From Tricholomella constricta (taxonomy: Eukaryota; Basidiomycota; Agaricomycetes; Agaricales; Lyophyllaceae): a stretch of 64,000 bases of DNA. A program made the position numbers and the translations under genes. The DNA lies in the NCBI GenBank assembly GCA_013368375.1, contig JAACJP010000009.1, positions 434,001-498,000 on the forward strand, written 5' to 3'. The notes under the pieces were generated by a model. That model did no database searches and was not told where the DNA came from. It saw only the letters and a program-made list of their open reading frames with translations. Positions 34,306 to 42,233 of this stretch are shown here, one piece after another; the first letter of the stretch is position 1, and each line of letters opens with the position of its first letter.

Positions 34306-35608
34306 ATGTCGAGACCTCCTGTCGATCTTCAGCGCACTCTCCGCTTCTTGGAACGAGACTGGGACGAATGGCAATCGCTGTCGGCCGACTCGCCTCGCTA
34401 CGCGCGCACTCGTGTGCTGCAATACTTGTCAAACGGCTTCGAAGTGCTTAGGTCGCCGGCAGCTAGTCCCTGGCGTTGGATGTGGCGCGACGAGGAAGAG
34501 GCATTGTTCAACATCTGGTCTACGATCAAGTCCGACCCCGAATGGTCCGGGCGGTTCGCGGACCTAGAACCGAGTGTGCGTTCGTTCTCCGGTTATTTGG
34601 TCGTTCCTGCAGGGTATTAACGCGCTAGTTGGTAGTCCGACCACCCCGACCGAGAGTCGGACGCTCGGGAGCGTATCCGCGCCGCCTCTGCTGGAGAAGA
34701 GGCAGCGTCTGTTGTGCGGGAGCGTTCGTGCGCTTCCTCTGTTGGAGACGGGGACCAAGAAGAGTCTGTCGTCGAGATCTCTGGGGAGTCGGTATTGGCA
34801 GCACAGGGGAGGCGACACGGTTTGTGGCTGGAGCGGCTTGAGGAATTTAAGAAGGAATATCCTGAGCATTACACTCGTAGCGAAGCAGTAAGTCGTCGGT
34901 TCTCGTGTAGCCTTGTTTTCCTGCTCATTTGTTGTTTAGTGCGATCGTTGTGTGAGCTACGCTTTGGACTGCGTTCAGCGTAGCGACATTGATACTTGCG
35001 CGGTTTGCGAGATTCAATCCCGACCATGCGAGACGAACGAGGTGGGGTCGTTTCGGCCAGCTCCGCACCAGTTTGTGTCGTGCTCAGGAGTGGGACACTT
35101 TTGTGACGCGTGTATGCCCCCTCCGCTGTTCGACGATGTCCAATCGCCCGATCTGGCGAGGGCCGCCCAGCGCCTTGTCGTGACTCGTTCTGCGGATTCG
35201 GTAGACCGGGGTGCGGGTCTCCTTTATCAGGGTCCGGTGTTTCGCCCTGAGGACTTCCTTCGTAACGAAGATTTGCGTGGTCTGGGCTTCACCCAGCCGT
35301 TGTCGGTTATTTCGCGGTTCGGTCTTGCCGATGTAGATCGGGCGCTGTCGGCGCGCACCGTTTTCTTGCGTACTTTGGTCCAGGAAATTCAAGTCCTTGA
35401 ATCGCGCCAAGAGGTCATGCGTTCGTCATCCCGTCAGCTTTACGAGCAGGTCGTGTCTACGTCGTCGGCCCTTGACTTGCTTCAGGCCCGGCGCGCAGAG
35501 TTAGTTGGTGCGTCTGCGATGGGTAATTCGAGGAGTGGGGGCAGCGGCAGTGGACGCGGTGTCGGCGGTGGCGTACGCGACGATAGTGGCGAGGGTTCGT
35601 CGCCTTGA
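34306..35608 (+). CDS. Antisense retrotransposon gene A, Zn(II)2Cys6-like protein (396 residues)
   Basis: Three exons, 34306-34575, 34636-34887 and 34940-35608, with both introns in phase 0. Exon 1 gives a tryptophan-rich domain (RDWDEWQSL, PWRWMWRDEEEALFNIW). Exon 2 is charged and ends LWLERLEEFKKEYPEHYTRS. Exon 3 opens with CDRC and the cysteines run C-x2-C-x6-C-x8-C-x2-C-x6-C, the spacing of a fungal binuclear zinc cluster. There follows a conserved block (FLRNEDLRGLGF, ADVDRALSARTVFLRTLVQE) and a coiled-coil-like helix, then a glycine/serine-rich tail. It is a paralogue of gene B. Function unknown: DNA or RNA binding is inferred from the cysteines, but the basic residues usual after the second cysteine of true Zn2Cys6 activators are few. 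Confidence 0.75.
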
Positions 35609-35826
35609 CTTCGGGTTTGTCGTGTTTTGCGGTCGGGTTGTGTTCGTTACCGGTCGCGTATTCCGTATATACCTATTTTGTTGTTCGGGCCCTAAAATTG
35701 GGTCGTTCTTTTATAATTCGAACTTTTCGTGTTTTAAGTGGCGCAGGTCGGTTCGTTGTGTCGGTCGGTTTTGTGGTTGGCGGTGTCGGTTGCTAGTATC
35801 GGCTGTCGTTTTATCTGTAGTTCCTG

Positions 35827-35845
35827 TCTCCTCCTTACTTGAAAT
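35827..35845 (-). promoter_or_regulatory. Second copy of the polypurine-tract sequence
   Basis: The 19-base plus-strand sequence at 34142-34160 is repeated exactly here, and the match extends with a few changes through the following hairpin and cagtcggcccg. It lies about 160-180 bp upstream of gene B, as the first copy does for gene A, so it is part of the unit that was duplicated. Confidence 0.8.
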
Positions 35846-36003
35846 GCCGGCTGTCCTCAGTCGGCCCGGGGACCGGCCGAAAAAATTCTAGAACTGACGC
35901 GTGTGTGGCGTGAGATGGCGGTGGCGGTGCAACAGAATTTGACCTCGCGTCAAGTTCTCAAGGACCCTCTGTCTTTCTCGGCTCCCTCTTTCTCGCTCCC
36001 ACC

Positions 36004-38093
36004 ATGTCCGTCGGTATGGCTAGCCTCCCGCCAAACTACGCGCTCGTCCTCGAGGACCTGCAGGGCGACTGGGACGACTGGCGAGCACTGCCTCCCGATG
36101 CGTCGCGTAAGACACGCCTCGCCATCCTCGAAGGTCTGTTAGAGGGAGTTACGGCGTTACGTGCCCAGGGGGGCGATGAACCGCGTTGGGTGTGGAAAGA
36201 GGAGGAGTCTGCGTTGCGGGCCATCTGGGCCGTCATAGGAGAGGATGCTGAATGGAAGGTGCCCTTTGGTGGCCTAGAGCCTGAGGTATGTCGTTGTTCA
36301 GTTGTTTTGACTGGCCCGTGGGTGGGCTGCTCATCCAGCCTCCCCAGAGTGAGAACGCGCGCCGTCGTCGCGCACGTCGTGCTCGCCTAGGTGCGGCGGC
36401 CAATATACGCGCTTCACAGTCGGTGGCGCCCGAGGACCTGCCAGCGTCGTCGACTGTGGCGGTTCTACCAGTCGACCTGCGTCTGCCCACGACCGATGCC
36501 AAGGCTACGGTCCCTGTGGGAGCTGGAAGTGCCCTCCCAGCGTCCGCGACGGTTGACGACGCGCCCCTTCGTCCGGAGTCGGGTGCGCGATCAAGTGGTA
36601 TCGCTGGCGCGGCTGCGGCTGGTGGAGATACCCATACCGTAGCGGGTGTCGTGCAGGAAGCTGAAGCGGCGACAGTTATGGCGATGGCGGAGCGGATGGG
36701 GCGGGAAGCCCTGGGTCCGATGCGAGCCCCCCTCCTGTCGCGCTCACCTCCGGCGTCCGACGTCGTTATGCTCGATCTGGCACCCCCCGCGTCGCCCGTC
36801 GCTGCTGCTCCTCCAAAGGGGAAGGCTAAAGCTAGGGCCAAGGTGACGAGCGTGCGCGACCCCGAATATCGCCCAGTGACGCTACCCCATATGTCGGCCG
36901 GAGGGGGACGTCCGAAAGCGGGTGCCGCGGGTGAGTTCGCGTTTGTTTCACCCGTCATTTTTAGTCCGATCGACGGGCTCCCACTGACACCTTCAGTAGG
37001 TGGACCACCCGTCGTCCTCATCGACACGGTGCCGGCGCCAGCTAGCCGCAAGCGGAAGCGCGCTGTCGACGACGAAGGCGAGGGGTCCGCGCCTGAGGTA
37101 GTGGCGATGGTCAGCAAGGCAGAGAAGGTGCCTGGGGCGGTCAAGGCGGGGAAGGCAACTGGTAAGAAGGGGGCCACGGCGGCCAAGAAGCGGGAGCAGA
37201 CTACGGCAGCGAGGAAGGCCGCCGCCGAGTTTAAGTGGCTGGAGCGACTAGAGGAGTTCAAAGTCGCCCACCCGAACCACTTCATCCGCGACGAGCCGGT
37301 AAGTTGTCGTGTGCTTCGTCGGGTCGGTCGCATTCTGACGAACTTCTAGTGCGATCGCTGCGCAGACGCCGCCGTGGATTGTTTCCAGAAGCCTGAGGGC
37401 GGGATCTGTGCGCGGTGCAAGATCTTCTCCAAGCGCTGCGAAACGGTGAAATACAAGACCGACGTGGAGGTTGGCAAAAAGTCGCGCCCCCGGAGTCGTC
37501 GTCGCGTCGCCTCCAAGTCCGTTGTGGAGGACTCAGAGGAGGACGTGGAGGTCGTGTCGCCCACTGTCGCGCGTCGCCGAGCGCGTGACTTAACGGCGCT
37601 CAGTGACGAGGACTTCGGGCCGACTGCAGGTGCTTTTCAGTCCGCCCAGTACGCCGTCGAGGGTTCGGACATGGGCGCCAGTTTTGTTCACGGTGGACGC
37701 GTACCCCGCGGTACCAGCCTTTCTCGTAATCGCGATTTGGATGGCCTGGGATACGCGACCGATTTGTCGCGTGTCGCCTCTCTTTCCCTGGGGGACGTCG
37801 ACCGGGCCTTGTCGTCGCGTAACGCACTACTGCGGTCGCTAATCCAAGAGGCGCAGCTATGGGAATCGCGTCAGGAGATCGCCCGCTGGGGCCTCATACG
37901 GGTGCGTGAGCAATTCGCAGGGACGGCGAACGCGATCTCTGCACTCCGTAGGCGACGCGCTGAGTTGATGCGAGCGGCTGGCGTCGAGTTCTCGGAGAGC
38001 GACAGCGGCGCGGATTCGGAGGAAGAAGCAGTGGAGACGGATGAAGAGGACGACGAAGAGGAGGCGGGAGGGGACTTGGAGGTTGGGGAGTAG
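36004..38093 (+). CDS. Antisense retrotransposon gene B, Zn(II)2Cys6-like protein (658 residues)
   Basis: Three exons, 36004-36285, 36348-37298 and 37350-38093, all phase 0, placed exactly as in gene A. Exon 1 repeats the tryptophan-rich domain (LQGDWDDWRAL, PRWVWKEEESALRAIW, FGGLEPE). Exon 2 is much longer than in gene A: about 290 alanine/proline-rich residues with a basic patch (RRRRARRAR) and SRKRKRAVDDE, possible nuclear localisation signals, before WLERLEEFKVAHPNHF. Exon 3 opens CDRC with C-x2-C-x6-C-x8-C-x2-C-x6-C, then the shared RNRDLDGLGY and GDVDRALSSRNALLRSLIQE blocks, a long helix (RRRRAELMRA), and an acidic C terminus (DEEDDEEEAGGDLEVGE). An acidic tail with a zinc cluster recalls transcription regulators. 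This is inference only. Confidence 0.78.
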
Positions 38094-38468
38094 TTGTAGG
38101 TGGGGGTCGGCGTCGTGTCTGGACTCTTCTTGGTGTCGTGTTTGCGTCGTTCCTCCGCTAGAGGCGTCGCACGTATATATCTCGTGCTGTGGACTTTGTC
38201 GGTGCCCGTAAATGGGCTTTTCTTTTAAAAAAAATGTAATATATGTCGTGTGGTTCTCCTGCGGAGTCTGGCATTAAGTGTGTGATCTTGGAACTTGAGT
38301 GGGGGTTTAAAAGAACGAAAGGAAAGACTGTCGTTCAGGGTGTTTGGACTTCGCGAACGGTCGGGTCGTGGGACGTTGGGTAGATTTAGGGCGTGAAGAA
38401 ACCAGAGAGGGATAGATATCGAAATGTTTATTAAAAAGGGGGTATACGGGTAGCCGGGAGTCGAGCGG
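38094..38468. other. Convergent 3' region, gene B / pol
   Basis: This 375-bp interval lies between the gene B stop (+) and the pol stop (-). It includes an A-rich stretch (ttttaaaaaaaatgtaatat, 38224-38243) that could hold polyadenylation signals on the plus strand. No coding sequence. Confidence 0.5.
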
Positions 38469-41400
38469 CTAGTTTTGCTCGCCTTCCGATTCGGAGTCGT
38501 CGCCTACGACTTCGGGTCGGTCTTCATCGTCGGTGATTGTTGTTGCTTCCAGTTCTCTGAGTCGCTTGGTGTCTATGTCCAGAGCGCTGTCGGGTAGGAG
38601 GATGTTGTTTCGCGCGAAGTAGGGCGCGAGTCTGAACGCTGCTACAGGCCGGTGTAAGACGGTGCCGTCCAGTTCGCAGAGGATGTAGGCGCCCCCGCGG
38701 TTGCGCGAGATCACGACGAGCGGTCCTAGGTATCTAGATCGCATTTTGCGGTTGAGCGACTTCTCGATTTTCGTGTTGCGCATCAGGATGAGGTTTCCGC
38801 GTTTAAAGTTATAGTCGCGCAAGGTTCTGGCGTGTTTAAGTTCGAAGCGAATCGCCGCTTGTCGTCGCGCTGCGTATACGTCTGAATGCAGTCGTTCTAG
38901 GTCGGTCGCTCGTTTCTGTAGGGCGATCGCGCGACGTGTCAAGAGGTCGGTGGAGGACAGGATAGAGTCGGGCGGTGGTTGTAGGTACGTGGCTTCGACG
39001 ATATCGAGTGGTAGAAGGGGTTGGGTTCCTGTCGCGGCGTAATAGGGGGAGCACCCCATTCGCTTGCGGATCGTGACGCGTTCAGCCCAGAAGACTGAAT
39101 ACGCGGATTGTGACCATTTACTTTCGTTTCCGTCGGCGGCTTTGAAAAGGGATTGTCGTACGTCGAAATGGGATCGCTCGACGAGCCCGTTGGCTCTAGA
39201 GTTATAGCCCGAGATTCGAATATTGTGTATGTGGTATTTCTTTGTGAGGTGTTCCGCGGCTTTGATGAAGGCTGGACCGTTGTCGGTTACGATTTCGCGC
39301 AGTCCGCCCCACCGGCAGATGATGTCTTCATACATCCAATCGCCGAGGGTGCGACTGTTTTCCTTTCGGAGCGCGCGCCATTCAGGAAAGTGAATCAAGG
39401 AGCAACGACCTTGGACAATGTATTTGAAACCATTCGACGGCGGTAGGTGCATAGTGTCGATGTACATTTTTGCAAACAGTGGCGCGGGTGTCGCAACGAC
39501 CGGGGGGATCAGGACCTTGGTCGTTTGCTGGATCTGGCATATGTGACATGTCTGTACGAACCACACGACGTCGGCCCGAACATTAGGCCACCAGAAGCGT
39601 TCGAGCAAGGTTGCGCGTGTCGCGTAGAAGCGCTTATGTCCGAGGTTGTCGTGGACGGATCGCAGAATCTCTAATCGTGCATTGGGGCGGGCGACTAGTT
39701 TATGTGCGCCTTGGCTATCTCTTCTCCAGAGTCGTGTTCCGTCTAGGAAGAACCCGGTGGCGTATCGGATGAAGGTGGCGTACTGATCGTCGGACATGCC
39801 TTCTGGCCGTTCGAGGTTGGTCAACCATTGTCTAACCGCCTCTATGCGTTGGTCTTGGGCTTTAGCGGCGTCGGTCCTGGGTACGTCGTCGTATGACATG
39901 TCGGTCGAATTCGCGTTTGGGTCGGTTATTCCTGTATCGTCGTCGGTACGGATTCTGGGTTGTCGTGGGGGGTCGGCTGCGAGTTCGTGAGTCGTTGAGT
40001 CTGGCGGTACCGTGTCAGTGTATACTGCCACCATCTCCTCCTTACTTGAGATCTGAGCCATAGCGAAGATCTGACACACATGCAACGGCGACGGCGGTCG
40101 TGGCAGCGGTTGAATAATGTGCATGAGTCCTTGCATGCGGTCGACCCAATCTTCGAAGTCGGCTTCTTCTGCGTCGTAGTTGTCGGCTGGATCGTCGGGT
40201 TGTCGTGGGCGCCGGGACAAACCGTCGGGTCCATGGAACGTGCCTTTAACATGGACAAGTTCGAAGTGGAACATGAGGACAGATACGATCCACCTGTTTA
40301 TGGAAGCTGACGGCTGGATGTCGGGGTTGGAGAGCATTCCTTTAATGTAGCGCGCGTCGACTTCGACGACCAAGTTGCGGACGCCTATAACGTACAGTCG
40401 TAAAGCGCCAAGCGCCCGAAATAGGCCGTAAAATTCGAGTTTTGGTTGAGAGAACCGTGATTCGCGGTCGTTCAGTGTAATGGAACCGAACCGATTGTAT
40501 CTGCGTCGTTTCCGATCGACGGGGTCGGCTTGACAGAGGTAGAATCCGACTGCTATGTGGGAAGTGTCGACGGCCAGGATGACGGGGTCGTCCGAGGCGT
40601 AGTCGATGGGTACGAGGGGTTTCGCTTCTGCGATCGCCTCGACGATGTCACGCTGTGCTGCGATCTGGTCGGGGCCGAACTCGAAGACTGCGTCCTTGCG
40701 GGTTAGTTTTACGAGGTGGTGTGCGCGATGAGCAAAGTTTTTGACGAATATCCTTAGTACTCCGACCGTTCCTAAAAACGCGCGTAACTCTGATAGGGTG
40801 GCGCACGACTTCCAATTACGCAGTAAAGCGAGTCGGTCCGCGTCGGGTATGCGACCATTGGGCGTGCAGACGTGTCCGAGGACTTTAAATTGTGGTGCGC
40901 ATAAAATCAGCTTCTTGCCGGAGAAGGTGCCGCCGCAGTACTTCATGCGCTGGAGGATTCGGTTGACGTTGTTGAAGAACTCCCAGATCGCGAATCGCAC
41001 GTCGGCATTGTCGGGGTGTGTTTTCGGCAATCCTGTGTCCGGGTCGGGGTACCAAGTTGCTGGTCCCTTTATAGCAGCATCGTCGATATAAGGCAGTGTA
41101 TAGTCCGGGATCTCTGGTTGCAGGATGTGAGTGACGTCGTCGTGGAAGATTGGGACGGAGTTGGTCCAGCCCATAGGTAAGGTGACTAGGCGTAACGCGC
41201 CGAAAGGTGTTTGGAAAGTGGTAAGGTCGCGCGACGATGGTGCGATTAGCCGTTCGTCGTAGCCGACAAATAGGTCTAACATTGCGCCACAAATGCGGCC
41301 GGCGAATTGTTCAGCGACGTGGTCTGGTATCGGAGTGACCCCCGAGTGTCGGATAGTTACTCGGTTGAGCGGTTCGAGGCTGTGGACGAGGCGGAACTTG

Positions 41401-42233
41401 CCATTTTTCTTTAGGGTGCAAAACCAACGGGATCGGTAGCTGGAGTTGGACGGTTCGTAAACGCCAGCGGCGAGTTTAGTTTTGATAATGTCGCAAACTT
41501 CATCGTAGATGCCAGGCGGTATGGGGATATTTTGTTCGATCCAGGGTGTGTGTGCGACGACCGGGATATCGATAGGGGGAAAGAAATCCGATCGAAAACT
41601 ACCGCGTTCGGAATCGTCCCATGCGAAAGCGAGATTCTGCTTACACATGAGGTCGTGCATAATTGCTCGTTCGGAGGGCGTTAAGAAGTCTGGGTGTTCA
41701 CGGTCTAAGTCGTCTTTTCGCTCTAGAGTGTAGCGGCCGGTGGGTTGGAAAGGGGGCGGGTTGGGCAGCAGAGTCGGCATGTCGGCGAGAGGGTCGCCCA
41801 ATATTTTGCGCTCGATGCGGAAGTGGTCGGGACAACTTGCTATAATCGATCGCACTTTTTGCGCTACTGGTTTGTACTTCTTTTTGGTTTGTACGCCTTT
41901 GATTTTCACCACGAAGGCGTTGGTGGCGGCGTTGGTCAGGGATTGGGTGTGGCGTCCACTATGGCGCTCGTTGTTCGGTAAAATAGTGCAGAGGGTCGTT
42001 CGTTTTTGAGGGTTAGAGTTGGTATTAACGGATTGGTCGGCGATTGCTGGTGCGGTTAGTTCGGATGCCGCGACGTAGAGTGAGGCTAGTTGCGCGTCGT
42101 AGGTGGCGTCGCTATTAAATTCGGTCGGTAGTTCGCAGAAAGAAAGGACAGTCGGGGTAAAGCTTAGTGGGTCGTACTCGAGGAGGAGTGCAAGATCGCC
42201 GTGATCTCGACTTATTTCCTCGAGAGTATACGA
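38469..42233 (-). CDS. pol: Retrotransposon pol: reverse transcriptase, RNase H, integrase
   Basis: The frame is open for 1254 residues from the -1 frameshift site at 42233-42239 to a stop at 38469-38471; it has no Met needed at its start. Reverse transcriptase follows in order: LKKNGKFRLVHSLEPLN, FQTPFGALRLVTLPMGWTNS, and the catalytic YIDD in LPYIDDAAIKG. RNase H starts at VILAVDTSHIAVGFYL and includes KLEFYGLFRALGALRLY. Integrase has the HHCC finger (HDNLGHKR then CHICQ), catalytic residues in YIDTMHL, VTDNGPAF and GLVERSH, and a GPY/F-like module (RSRYLGPLVV). I see no chromodomain. Protease sits in the preceding gag frame. No stops or obvious inactivating changes. Confidence 0.92.
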   Translation of the reverse strand, partial: SYTLEEISRDHGDLALLLEYDPLSFTPTVLSFCELPTEFNSDATYDAQLASLYVAASELTAPAIADQSVNTNSNPQKRTTLCTILPNNERHSGRHTQSLTNAATNAFVVKIKGVQTKKKYKPVAQKVRSIIASCPDHFRIERKILGDPLADMPTLLPNPPPFQPTGRYTLERKDDLDREHPDFLTPSERAIMHDLMCKQNLAFAWDDSERGSFRSDFFPPIDIPVVAHTPWIEQNIPIPPGIYDEVCDIIKTKLAAGVYEPSNSSYRSRWFCTLKKNGKFRLVHSLEPLNRVTIRHSGVTPIPDHVAEQFAGRICGAMLDLFVGYDERLIAPSSRDLTTFQTPFGALRLVTLPMGWTNSVPIFHDDVTHILQPEIPDYTLPYIDDAAIKGPATWYPDPDTGLPKTHPDNADVRFAIWEFFNNVNRILQRMKYCGGTFSGKKLILCAPQFKVLGHVCTPNGRIPDADRLALLRNWKSCATLSELRAFLGTVGVLRIFVKNFAHRAHHLVKLTRKDAVFEFGPDQIAAQRDIVEAIAEAKPLVPIDYASDDPVILAVDTSHIAVGFYLCQADPVDRKRRRYNRFGSITLNDRESRFSQPKLEFYGLFRALGALRLYVIGVRNLVVEVDARYIKGMLSNPDIQPSASINRWIVSVLMFHFELVHVKGTFHGPDGLSRRPRQPDDPADNYDAEEADFEDWVDRMQGLMHIIQPLPRPPSPLHVCQIFAMAQISSKEEMVAVYTDTVPPDSTTHELAADPPRQPRIRTDDDTGITDPNANSTDMSYDDVPRTDAAKAQDQRIEAVRQWLTNLERPEGMSDDQYATFIRYATGFFLDGTRLWRRDSQGAHKLVARPNARLEILRSVHDNLGHKRFYATRATLLERFWWPNVRADVVWFVQTCHICQIQQTTKVLIPPVVATPAPLFAKMYIDTMHLPPSNGFKYIVQGRCSLIHFPEWRALRKENSRTLGDWMYEDIICRWGGLREIVTDNGPAFIKAAEHLTKKYHIHNIRISGYNSRANGLVERSHFDVRQSLFKAADGNESKWSQSAYSVFWAERVTIRKRMGCSPYYAATGTQPLLPLDIVEATYLQPPPDSILSSTDLLTRRAIALQKRATDLERLHSDVYAARRQAAIRFELKHARTLRDYNFKRGNLILMRNTKIEKSLNRKMRSRYLGPLVVISRNRGGAYILCELDGTVLHRPVAAFRLAPYFARNNILLPDSALDIDTKRLRELEATTITDDEDRPEVVGDDSESEGEQN
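40034..40052 (-). promoter_or_regulatory. Third polypurine-tract copy, inside pol (possible central PPT)
   Basis: The plus-strand sequence tctcctccttacttga recurs here exactly (16 bases; the next three are gat instead of aat). It codes for ISSKEEM, between RNase H and integrase. Position in mid-pol recalls the central polypurine tracts of lentiviruses and Ty1, which prime a second plus strand. That role here is inferred. Confidence 0.6.

Noticed and set aside
34940..35605. Calling genes A and B classical Gal4-type transcription factors
   Set aside because: Cysteine spacing fits, but the cluster is mid-protein or C-terminal, basic residues after the second cysteine are few, and the fungal-specific middle homology domain is not seen. 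Only a Zn2Cys6-like cluster is claimed.
36233..37333. 366-codon open frame on the minus strand opposite gene B exon 2
   Set aside because: It is low-complexity (A/S/T/R-rich) and mirrors the GC-rich coding strand. The plus-strand gene has conserved exons, a paralogue and splice sites; this frame has none of these.
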